Shown here: positions 55,130 through 64,000 of the stretch, in pieces
How positions within the stretch are numbered: the stretch's first letter is position 1
How the letters are laid out: each line of letters starts with the position of its first letter
Source of the DNA: Marisa cornuarietis
Taxonomy: Eukaryota > Mollusca > Gastropoda > Architaenioglossa > Ampullariidae
Length of the DNA stretch: 64,000 nucleotides
Assembly (NCBI GenBank): GCA_004794655.1
Contig: SMMW01000555.1
Location: forward strand, 7,303,501 to 7,367,500
Reading direction: 5' to 3'
Notes under the pieces: generated by a model
Told to the model about the DNA's origin: nothing
The model's database searches: none
What the model saw: only the letters and a program-made list of their open reading frames with translations
Translations under genes and position numbers: made by a program

Positions 55130-55460
55130 TTGGTTTGTTTTAGATTCTGGATTTTCTGCAATATCATCTGGAACCCCTCTGTAAGTACACACGGAAAGAT
55201 AAAGGCTTTCATTAAATTAAAACATTTGTGTGCGTATAAATCTGTCAGTGTACATACTGGAAGAATACTGACGACTTACTGTAATACTTTGCACGAATCT
55301 ACGGAACCCAGGCAGTGCATCAATCAATAGAAATAATCTGCCTCCTCATTTGATGGTCAATACATGAGTGTACTCTAAACGAGAGTCGATCAGTATGTAA
55401 TGTATTTAAGTTTACAATCAATCTTTAATTTGATGTTAGATCTTTATTTTTGTAAAGTCA
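55130..55460 (-). promoter_or_regulatory. conserved upstream region of gene A
   Basis: The block from about 55281 (TTTGCACGAATCTACGGAAC) to 55458 matches 63808-63960 upstream of the other intact receptor gene, and the TTTTAGATTCTGG part near 55136 matches 57552 upstream of the pseudogene. Non-coding similarity shared by three paralogous loci suggests the promoter region was duplicated with the gene. It may be selected, or only recent. Confidence 0.5.
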
Positions 55461-55605
55461 AATAACTTTTTATTATTGCTATGACACACGAGTACAACTT
55501 TCTTGCGTAGTTTGCGTGAGTTTATTAGATAAACTGTGAACCTGATATTTCATGGTGCTCTCTCCTAAGCATGCGAGGAATAAGAAACAAACTTCGGGTA
55601 TCGCG

Positions 55606-55606
<1 letters not shown>

Positions 55607-55672
<66 letters not shown>
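55607..55672. repeat. (CA)n microsatellite
   Basis: About 33 CA units upstream of gene A. Confidence 0.96.
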
Positions 55673-55675
<3 letters not shown>

Positions 55676-56435
55676 ATTTTTATGGGAGTGCCGCTATTAA
55701 CTTTTCTCGTTGTACCTAGTTCTCGCTCTAGTTCTGTTTAGCTTTTCGAATTACAACAGACGTTTTCTACTAACTACGATATGCATCATACTAACAACAA
55801 TATCACTCATACTAACTACAACATATGTCACACTCACGAAGCTTAGACAGTTGCGCACCATCACGACTCCACGAGTAGAGTAGGTTGTGGCTGTGTGACG
55901 ATCACTTTGTCGTCCTCACTGAAGGCGATGTAAGAGTGGTGACTCTTCATTTCAGGAGGCGGAGATCTAATAAAGGGGCGTAAGAGTACAAAGTAAAAAA
56001 AAAAAATCGTGTAATTGCTTTGGAAGACCAAAAACTTGATCGCAATATATCAGTTTCTTTGATACATGTCCCTGCGTTAATTGTGGGCGTTACTGTGCAC
56101 TCTTGTTGATATACTACATACAAGCGAATGGATATGAACAGTAGAAACAAAACGGCTATAGAAATTTTGAAAAAGTTAGTGGAGAAAGGGTGATGTAAGT
56201 AAAGTTGCTGCTGTTAATGAAAATCAATATGCAAATCATTTCGAAGGTTTTTATTCGTCTACTTTTTTAAAACTTTTGTTTTTATAGAAAGGTAGAAAGT
56301 ACCAGACCTTTCTATCGGATAGGCTTTTTCCGTAGCCGCTACGGATAATGCTTGCATTTTCTGTAATCAAAACTACAATTCTTTTTATCTTAATAACGAA
56401 AAAATAACGACAAAGCTGAATGCAAGAAAAAAAAC

Positions 56436-56723
56436 TTATGCATTGAACATTGAAGTTGTACGAAGGAATAAATAGCAGGCACGAAGACCACAACTTACAG
56501 GGAGACAACCAGCAATTGTACAAGCCGGAACTTTGAATCGGTTTGTATCAGTATATGGCCACTGATAGTTGTCCACACTCTCCAAGAAGCCAAATGAGAG
56601 AGACAGCATGAAGCTGGATCCATAAACACGTTGAAGTTCTGCAGACTGAACAGGAGGACAAAAGTCCATGAATTGCTTAACAGACCGCGCCAGAGCCAGG
56701 ACCAATTTGAATGAATTCCACTA
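56436..56723 (-). other. orphan exon-like open frame
   Basis: On the minus strand the frame opens right after an AG (GATAG|TGG) and runs WNSFKLVLALARSVKQFMDF, continuing through CPPVQSAELQRVYGSSFML and ESVDNYQWPY to a good donor, CCCT|GTAAGT, near 56500. Amino-acid composition is protein-like, with evenly spaced hydrophobic and aromatic residues. The polypyrimidine tract before the AG is poor. I do not recognise the protein. It could be an exon of an unseen gene, or a piece of an old retrocopy. Confidence 0.3.
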
Positions 56724-56779
56724 TCCTTTTTCGCAAAGCCCCACCCCCCAAGGTCATCGAAGTTCTACGATAGGAAGCT

Positions 56780-57530
56780 AATGCAACAGAAGTGTTGATT
56801 TTGCGAAGCCTGAGAAAAACCCTGGCCTAAATCTCATATGCCTGTGCTAGCATGCACTTAAGGACAAACAGCAACAGAATGGCCAGGACGGAGGTGATCA
56901 TGTTGCTAATACAGAATAGAGCTGAAGTTGTCACAAAAACAAATACAAAATTTTAGCTGGCGCTTTACAAAGTAAAGGCAGATGTCTTTGATTATCGACA
57001 TAAGTATGCACAACAGCACAGCCACGTGCACGGAGGGAGCTTCAAGCATTTTATTTTGGTCTGCAGGACCGCATGTCACTGTCTGATGTCTGTACACGAC
57101 AAAGGTAGGTACAGCAAAGACGATCACGAGAACGGCGGGGATGACGATAATCCAAACAGTCATCAGAATGTCGGCTTATTGCTCGGTAAGGATCTTTTCA
57201 GCTGCTCATAACTCCATCGATCAAGTTATAGGAACCGATATAATCTACAGCAGAAACACGAATAAAAGACTGGCCGTGCATTTCTGTATGTGCGTTTTCA
57301 TACACAGAAAGACAGCTGTACGATCTTAGGCGGCAAAGGAAGGTGACCAGTAGCAGAAACATGCCCATAACGAAGACACAGCTATGAATGTAAGTGTAAC
57401 GCGATAGTAGAGTGGGTGTTATGAAGATGAAAGGACCGCGGAATATGCCCTCCATGAGGTCTAAGACCGCCATTGGTTGCGAAGGCGATAACGAGGGCTA
57501 CTTGCAAGGAAATTATTATTTGCAAATTAA
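56780..57530 (-). pseudogene. receptor pseudogene (gene B), close paralogue of gene A
   Basis: Two frames match gene A in order: 57473-57198 (MAVLDLMEGIFRGPF, then LLSRYTY and FLCRLRSY for helices 2-3) and 57163-56906 (VIPAVLVIVFAVPTFVVYR, then CGPADQNKMLEAPSVHVA for helices 5-6). Between them helix 4 is lost to deletion and frame changes. The loop before helix 3 is also missing, and the N-terminus with most of helix 1 is deleted. Homology to the gene A 3' end resumes at 56780-56900. It cannot make a receptor. Confidence 0.88.
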
Positions 57531-57534
57531 TAGG

Positions 57535-57830
57535 CTCCTCTGTTGTTTTGTTCTAGATTCTGACTCTTTTGCAAAATCACTTGCTGGCTATCTGCATGTA
57601 TACACGGCTAATTTGAGTCTTTCTCTAAATGAAAAGAGTTATATTTGTGAGAATTTGCCAATGTACATATTCCCTTACCTTACTGTAGCACTTTGGATAC
57701 ATCTTCGATATCCAGTCAGTGGTTTAACCAACAGAAATAAATGGATCTGACAGTAGTGTAAATGACCGTTGACCATTATGTAATGTTTTGAAGTTTACAT
57801 TTAGTTTCTAATTCACTGGTAGATTTTTAT
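57535..57830 (-). promoter_or_regulatory. upstream region of pseudogene B, duplicated from gene A
   Basis: TTCTAGATTCTG near 57552 and the block around 57680-57830 (CAACAGAAATAA, TGTAATGTTTTGAAGTTTAC) match 55130-55460 upstream of gene A, but are more diverged. It is a remnant and probably has no function. Confidence 0.4.
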
Positions 57831-57832
57831 CT

Positions 57833-57906
57833 CCTCTCTCTCTCTCTGCGTGTGCGTTTGCTTGCTTGCTTGCAAAAGACAGAGAGAGAGAGAGAGAGAG
57901 AGAGAA
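57833..57906. repeat. (CT)n ... (GA)n with GCTTGCTT spacer
   Basis: CT run at 57833-57847, three GCTT units, then a GA run at 57880-57906. The two runs are complementary and could form a hairpin. Confidence 0.9.
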
Positions 57907-58195
57907 AGAAATCGAAGATGAGACATTCGTTGATCATTCAGTAACGGAAAGAATCAAGAAAATATACATGTACAAACAATTCGAATTGTCTGCCGAGTAG
58001 GCACGGTGTGTCCAGGGAGCACATATTATTCAAGAAAGTCAAGTAGCTTTGTTTGTTTTTTTGTCTGGCCACCAGAGACCGCTGATTTACTCAACGACTA
58101 TTTGGTATGTACGCGCATGCGTCCGTGACAGACATACAAAGTTTGTATAGTTCGTGCCTAAAGATACGTCGTCTCAAGATAACTTGTAATGATGA

Positions 58196-60060
58196 TATAA
58201 GTATATAAAAGCGCTAAAGTTAATATGGATGAAAAAACTAAATGTCACTAAACACCAATGGAAAGATGTTGTGATAAAGATATATCCAAAAACTCGTAGA
58301 TCTAGATAAATATGGCCAAAATATGTACCATGACACACAACATAAAAATAACTTCTGGAAAGATGTATTGAATGCCTATAAGGAATTCTATTATTGTGTT
58401 AAGCCAGAAACATCAGAGGAGGTGATGGCAGAACCAATACACTTAAACAGTAGATTTAAGCTTGACAAGAAGATTATTTTCTTCGGGTTAGTAGGGGGTT
58501 ATATAGCATTCAACATTTTTATAATGAATCTGGAGTACCTTTGTCCTTGGGTGAAATTAATGCCAAGTATGGAACCACAATAGACATAGTTACATACATG
58601 GGATGTGCTAAAATAATTAAAAAATTTATTCAGTCAATGGGCATTACAATTAGGAACAACACTGCTCTAGAAACACCAAAAACTATTAAACTAATCAATT
58701 CCATAAAGAAAGGTGCCAAATATTATTACGAAATATTGACAGAAAGCACAATCAGGCCCAAATGTTGTGATAAGTGGGAACACAAAATGGGTGCCCAATT
58801 ACCCTAGAAAATAATCTTTTCAAAGGTTCAAGGAATAAAAGATATCAAACTGAGATGGTTTCAATGCAGAATTATCCATAGAATTCTAGGTACAAACTCC
58901 CTGGCAGAATACATGGGGCTAGAAGTTAGTAATAAATGCACTTTCTGTGGCAATGAAAGGGAGACAATTGAACATCTATTTTGGCGCTGTAAGGTAACCA
59001 AACTATTTTGGACAAGTCTAGAAAAAGCAATAAGGGAAAAATGCTCTAATAATAATGATAAATTAACACTTAACGAATCTTTAATACTACTCGGATATGA
59101 AGCAAACTGTCCAATGGATAATACGTTAGAGAATATATTACTAGAAGCAAAGTTTTTTTTTTATCTATAAATGTAAACTGGAGAAGAAACAGCCAGACTT
59201 GAGAGTTTTTATTCTGCAACTAAATAGAAAATACAAGATTGAAGAATTCAACGCACTTGTTAATATGAAATTGCAGGAATTTATAATGCACTGGTCTGAT
59301 TATATGAATCTTCTGAGTTTAGCTGGAACTCTATAACTTCACAACTTCTAGAAAGCACATAAATTAGGAAGGCATCTCTCCAAGTTTGCAGATTATTTTT
59401 TATGTTAATATATCAAACTGGTGGAAAGGATAATGAAGAATATTTGGTTAAAACTTTTATATGTATGAAAATATGACCACTTCCGGTGGATCAGAAACAG
59501 TTGTACATTGTGTGCTTGTGTATCACAGCTATATTACCAAGTTGGTACAGCGTTTTGTAATAGTACACGAGGGCATTGTCTTTTTGCCTTTCTCTAGTTT
59601 TTTTTCGTTCAAAGTGATTTACCTGAGCATAACTGATGTATGTTGTCTGGTGTAAATTGCATGTCAGCTTGTCAGGATTGTCTCCTGGGGAGTCTGCACA
59701 TATTTAGAGGTTTTAATATGTGTATGTTATATATATATATATATATATGAAAAACTGATTTCATTTCCTCCAGTGTAAATGATCAGGGTGTAACTTATTG
59801 ATCTTATACTTGCCATGTAAACCAGGAACAGTTGTGTGTTTGTGCAGCGTAATTAGGTACAGCTTTTGTAATGCTACATGTGGACACTTTCTTCTTGTCT
59901 CTCTCTCTTCTCTCACTTTTCTCTCTTTTTTTTAAGTATGGATATCAAGCACTCTATATCTATTTTTTCTACCTCTAGTATGGATTTAAGAATGAAAGAG
60001 GTGTTTGAATTGTGTTCTGTGAATTGTAATACGGAATAAAAAAACTTCACTTAAAAAAAA
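58196..60060 (+). mobile_element. 5'-truncated L1/Tx1-like LINE with target duplication
   Basis: The 15-bp sequence AACTTGTAATGATGA stands at 58181-58195 and again at 60061-60075, flanking a 1.86-kb insertion that ends AATAAAAAAAC...TTAAAAAAAAAA. This is the signature of target-primed reverse transcription. The insertion encodes only the C-terminal part of an ORF2-type protein, then about 720 bp of 3' untranslated sequence. That untranslated part contains two related blocks (59490-59600 and 59825-59915; GAACAGTTGT, GGTACAGC, TTTTGTAAT). The 5' endonuclease and polymerase core are missing. Confidence 0.88.
58230..59336 (+). pseudogene. C-terminal fragment of LINE ORF2 protein, frameshifted
   Basis: Three open pieces can be followed through frameshifts: 58323-58583 (NNFWKDVLNAYKEFYYCV, SRFKLDKKIIFF), a middle piece to about 58805 (YMGCAKIIKKFIQSMGI) and a last piece from about 58834 (KLRWFQCRIIHRILGTNSLA). 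The last contains the CTFCGNERETIEHLFWRC Cys-His box typical of the C-terminus of L1-group ORF2 proteins. A shift in the T-run near 59155 leads to the end SDYMNLLSLAGTL and TAA at 59334-59336. No intact polymerase motif is present, so this copy is dead. Confidence 0.85.
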
Positions 60061-60256
60061 AACTTGTAATGATGAATGTTCCAAGGTCTCCTGCTGGTAG
60101 TAGTAGTGAACTGTAAGCGGTTTACTGTGTCTTGGAGGAATCTTTCCTCCATGGATATCCATTGCTGCTGAGAAGGTGTGAAGGTGGAAGCTTTTCAATT
60201 GATAGGCCTGATTTAGCCTAAAAAATGCTACAGCCCTTCGTTTTGAAGCTTAGAAA

Positions 60257-60340
60257 ACACACACACAAACACACACACACACACACTCACACGCACGCAC
60301 GCGCACACAGAAACACACAAACACACACACACACACACAC
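60257..60340. repeat. imperfect (CA)n microsatellite
   Basis: CA units interrupted by CAAA, CTCA, CGCACGCACGCG and CAGAAA. Confidence 0.93.
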
Positions 60341-61326
60341 AAGCTCATACTGACACATACAGTATAGCTCACTTCTTAAGGAACCAAACACTTCACACAT
60401 TTTATTACTCGCTAACATGTATATCATGAGTCAAACTGTAGAATTATTCATAATTGTTCTTTAAAATACTTAAAAATTTCTTCCACGCACTTTTAGGAAA
60501 ATTATGGAATGCATATTGGCTGTGAAGACGGCCATGGAAGACGTGCACTAAAACACATCGGGGCTAATATTGTTGCCTTTTAACACGAGATATTTGTTAT
60601 CTATTTGTTGTTGAAAATAAAACCCAGTTCCCTTTATGTGTAGTTTGTATACATTTTAAGTCTTTATTATTCCTATGATAAAGACACACGTGTATGTACG
60701 CGTACAAAAGTATGAATACACACGTTAAATGATAATAGTCTGCATATATAAATATCATATACAACTATGTTAATGCTTTAAGACAAGGGAGGGGAACCGT
60801 TTTACTGCCAAAGGTCATTTGGGAAGTTATAACATTGGGAAGTTATAACATACAAAATTATCAGCTTAAAAATTAGCCACGAGAAGCATACGTGTCAATT
60901 TTGGTCAGTACTCGTATGTGTCCTTCTATCCCGTTATGGATGTTCATTGCGTGTCCCTCAAAAGTTACATTATCATGATGATTCAGTTAGTAATTATAAA
61001 GTAAAAAATTTATGTTGCTTTGAAAGAACGCTCCTAGATTAGCAAAATTTCGAGTCCTATTTGCGGTTGCCTTGACCGTACCAGACCAACTGATTTATAC
61101 GCCCGTGCACCGGACGTTCCCACCCCTACTTAAGATAAATACTTGTAATACCGTTTAAAGATCCAAATTATATTTAAAGCAACCGTATAAATAATGTAGG
61201 TTTATTTCGTTATTGCAGTTCTGGCAATAACTCAGCCTCACATGTCCAGTAAGAGGAAGTTTACGTATATTTAGATATGTAGAGATGTCTCTAAAAAAAT
61301 GACTTTACCCAATGAGAACGTGCGCT

Positions 61327-61327
<1 letters not shown>
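60341..61327. other. no gene recognised
   Basis: A+T-rich non-coding sequence. A 16-bp direct repeat (TTGGGAAGTTATAACA) occurs twice at about 60819-60850. Confidence 0.45.

Positions 61328-61414
<87 letters not shown>
61328..61414. repeat. (GAT)29 microsatellite
   Basis: 29 uninterrupted GAT units. It has no flanking exon, so it is not a coding Asp repeat as far as I can see. Confidence 0.97.
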
Positions 61415-61415
<1 letters not shown>

Positions 61416-62194
61416 ACCAGAGTCTGAAATTTTGGTATGTGGGTAACAAATTGTATGACGATTATATATCTTATTAGCCATTGTACCCTTTTCCCTTACA
61501 TTTTATAACAACACACAAAACATATTTTCGTCATATTTTCCCAAAAGAAGTTTGGTTTTAATTCTACTTCTGCCTCCTTTGAAAATATAATGAAGTTAAT
61601 CCCTTATACTTACGAAAAAAATTTGTAACCCCCCCCCCAAGATCGGTAAGTTAGTCAAATTGATTCAAATCTTAAGATGGTCAAAATTCAGGCATATTCA
61701 AAATGTTATTTAATCAAAATTCACATCCTTTAACTTCTGTTCTCGCGGTCTGAAACAGAAGAAACAGAGACAAATATACCAAGGAGGAATAGCTTTTTAG
61801 GCTTTGAGGGCTGGATTTTTCTTTCGGTTCATAATTAAGTCGGAGGTAAGACCGGAACACTGGAAAAAAGAGAAACTTTCGAAAACTAAACAGGTAGTTT
61901 CCGAGGGCCTAAATTGTGCACCGGAGGAAGGATGATTTACCACAACTACAGTTGCACAATAGAGCGGCAGCTATGGATTAAGGTCAGACCAGGTTTTAGA
62001 CCAGGTTTTCTGCTTATCTCCTTCCTCTGCACCCGTTTGCAGTCAGTTAATAAGCTTTACTTTCAGTTCATAACTGCAGCCTCTTTCTGAGAATAACACT
62101 ATTGTCCGGTGGTACATCGGCCTCGTAAACAGCCACCTCCGGTCTAAAGTTTCAACTCCACTAGGTACAAGTGATGTAAGATAGTGGAGGAAAC
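61415..62194. other. 3' flank of receptor gene C, no further gene
   Basis: Probably includes the 3' untranslated region of the receptor at 62195-63355. A C-run is at 61631-61639. No other feature is supported. Confidence 0.45.
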
Positions 62195-63355
62195 TTAATC
62201 ATCCGAAAGATTGGTGTAGGCTACCGACACTTCCATTGGGGGGTCCGGTTCGACTCTCATTACTTTATTTCGACACGACTTCAGCAAGTGTCGTGCTTGC
62301 TCTTTTATATCGGAGAACATAAGCAGCCACACAAAAGGTAGAACCGTGGACTTCATGTCGGCACAAATCATAACGGTCATGGCCAGGACGACGAAGACAT
62401 CGATTCTCATGCCATAACCACCCCCCTGCCCTATGACAAAGGCATGTTTGGCGCCCATCATCACTATGGTAACGACAGAGGCCACGATGTATGGGCTCAG
62501 CGGCTCCTGATACGACTCCATGTTCTTGCTTCGTGTTGGCCCTACTGTTGTTGATGGTGACGTGGAAGTGTCGAGGCCCGATGACGTTGACAGCGTCGGG
62601 GGAGCGAAAGATAATAGTCCCACCCTTCTGCGGCGACGAATGAGGCAGATAATAGCGATGGTGACGAAGATGACAACGAGAATGCTGATAGGCAGAACGA
62701 AGAACAACACGCTGAGGAACCTTTCTGCCCATTCGACAAGATGGATAAAGCAGATTTGCCCTGGTCTCATTTCATCCCAGGGCACTTGTAAACCTACAAT
62801 GGTGACTGGCACCACGGCTACTATAGACAACAACCATGGCAGAGCCACCACAACGACCTTCAGCGCGAACTGTAACCTCCTCTTCCACACGGCCGAAGTC
62901 GAAGGCAAAGATGATGTCACTACTGAAGTCAGCGGCAAACTGCGTGCGATGCGCACGAGGAGTAAAGCGTCGACAGTGATCAATCCCCAGAGCGACATGA
63001 AGTTGAAAGCGATGGCGTTCAAGAACTGGAGGAACAGCGTGAAGTAACAGCCCTGGGCCAAGAACCGCCGAAAGGAGTTTTCGACAGAAAATGGCTGGAA
63101 TAGGACGTCCACCAAAAGATCGGCGATGGCCAGGTTTGCGATCAGCGCATTACGCATGTCATTGCGCAGCTTACCGGAAGTCAGGATGACAAGGAGCAGA
63201 AAAGCGTTCGCCAGGGAACCAATCACGACATCCAGAATTCCGAACGTGCTTGCCACGGTCAAGATGGTGTTCACATCGATGTAATCTCCTCTGATGTCGC
63301 TGAAGTTGACACTTAGGTTGCTACTCAGAGCACTGACGTTGATGAAATCACCCAT
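62195..63355 (-). CDS. class-A-like G-protein-coupled receptor, orphan, intronless (gene C)
   Basis: A single 386-residue frame. The N-terminus has three N-glycosylation sites (NVS 6, NLS 13, NFS 17). Helices lie at about 33-59 (GSLANAF), 69-90 (NLAIADLL, with the class A Asp at 79), 104-135, 162-185 (ALPW), 211-239, 288-309 and 317-346. Cys103 and Cys202 can form the usual disulfide. DRY is replaced by VDALLLVRI, CWxP is absent and helix 7 ends STVLPFVWLLMF instead of NPxxY. Intracellular loop 3 is long and Ser/Thr-rich (about 240-287), suited to phosphorylation. The VEWAERFL...LPISILVVIF segment and the NLSDD tail match gene A (NLSEEV). Function is inferred only as an orphan membrane receptor. 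The ATG at 63355 is shared with the fragment at 52065-52200. Confidence 0.88.
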   Translation of the reverse strand: MGDFINVSALSSNLSVNFSDIRGDYIDVNTILTVASTFGILDVVIGSLANAFLLLVILTSGKLRNDMRNALIANLAIADLLVDVLFQPFSVENSFRRFLAQGCYFTLFLQFLNAIAFNFMSLWGLITVDALLLVRIARSLPLTSVVTSSLPSTSAVWKRRLQFALKVVVVALPWLLSIVAVVPVTIVGLQVPWDEMRPGQICFIHLVEWAERFLSVLFFVLPISILVVIFVTIAIICLIRRRRRVGLLSFAPPTLSTSSGLDTSTSPSTTVGPTRSKNMESYQEPLSPYIVASVVTIVMMGAKHAFVIGQGGGYGMRIDVFVVLAMTVMICADMKSTVLPFVWLLMFSDIKEQARHLLKSCRNKVMRVEPDPPMEVSVAYTNLSDD

Positions 63356-63520
63356 ATTTTGCTTTCCCTAAGCCTGCGAAGAACAGTATGGGTTAATTTT
63401 CAAACGTAAAACTTAGAACATGTGACAAGAATATAGAAACATTTTTAATTATATTCTATAAAGAAAATAAACTGGCAAATAGTGCGTGTATATCTATAAC
63501 ATAAAACTTTAAAAACGTTA

Positions 63521-63524
63521 ACAC

Positions 63525-63579
<55 letters not shown>
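63521..63579. repeat. (CA)n microsatellite
   Basis: About 29 CA units, with one CG, roughly 170 bp upstream of gene C. Confidence 0.96.
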
Positions 63580-63582
<3 letters not shown>

Positions 63583-63807
63583 TCTTGCTCGCATTTTCTC
63601 CCTCGCTCTTTCTCTCTTTCAGATACACTATATACTATAATACCGCCTCGATTCACCATAGATACCAATACACATATGCGAGCATACAAGTATGGATGCT
63701 CGCTCGCACCCTTGCACTATACATGACCCTCACAGATTACGAGACACATTCAACATTTGACTTTGTCCGTGTTCGTATTGACATAATAAAAGTTGACTTG
63801 TCTTGCT

Positions 63808-63960
63808 ATAGTACTTTGCACGAATCTACGGAACTCATGACCCCCTGATCTGATGGCCAATACACGTAGTGTACTTTAATAAACGAGAGTCTATCATCAT
63901 GCAATGTCTTGGTCTACAATCAATCCTTTATTTGATGCTTCATTTTTATTTTTACAACTT
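63808..63960 (-). promoter_or_regulatory. conserved upstream region of gene C
   Basis: ACTTTGCACGAATCTACGGA, ATTTGATG-type and ACGAGAGTC blocks match 55281-55458 upstream of gene A in the same order. It may contain a shared promoter or 5' exon. No start site could be fixed. Confidence 0.5.
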
Positions 63961-64000
63961 CCAATCACACCTTCGTGTTCGACACACTCTTCTTCACTTT

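Noticed and set aside
62520..63047. 175-codon plus-strand frame and other frames inside receptor gene C
   Set aside because: Antisense and out-of-frame shadows of the clear receptor frame.

Overview
The window is animal (metazoan) nuclear DNA. I think it comes from a mollusc, probably a gastropod. The reasons are one vertebrate-like, intron-rich gene for HMG-CoA reductase, a group of intronless class-A-like receptor genes, a tRNA-derived SINE family that I associate with molluscs, and very many (CA)n microsatellites. The species cannot be named from the sequence alone. All recognisable genes read on the minus strand.

Bases 1 to about 30,500 hold no gene I can support. This part is visibly richer in G+C than the rest. 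It contains minisatellites (1-392, 9795-9990, 14411-14560, 16865-17170), several copies of one tRNA-derived SINE family, microsatellites, long purine-biased tracts, a dead reverse transcriptase fragment (26930-27640), a 253-bp inverted repeat whose loop holds degenerate telomere-like CCTAAA repeats (19951-20203), and two CpG-rich patches with clustered CACGTG boxes (15040-15500 and 20230-20570) that could be promoters of unseen transcripts.

Bases about 31,800 to 50,590 hold a complete HMG-CoA reductase gene on the minus strand. I rebuilt it splice site by splice site: one 5' exon plus 20 coding exons, all with GT-AG junctions and compatible phases, giving 882 residues. The membrane sterol-sensing half, a variable linker and the catalytic half are all present. 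The catalytic Glu, Lys, Asp and His all sit at a constant offset of 17 from human numbering. Two DNA transposons lie in its introns: a Tigger/pogo-like element with TA duplications and a 412-bp element with a 9-bp duplication. A TATA-like box and a 5' exon with an in-frame upstream ATG lie at about 50,440-50,590.

Bases about 51,800 to 64,000 are a receptor-gene cluster. Two intact intronless seven-helix receptor genes (53912-54976 and 62195-63355), one deleted pseudogene (56780-57530) and one 5'-end fragment (52065-52200) share both coding and upstream sequence, so the cluster grew by segmental duplication. A 5'-truncated L1/Tx1-like LINE with a 15-bp target duplication (58196-60060) sits between the pseudogene and the last receptor gene.

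HMG-CoA reductase makes mevalonate for isoprenoids. The receptors are orphans and may be chemosensory. I see no functional link between the two loci.
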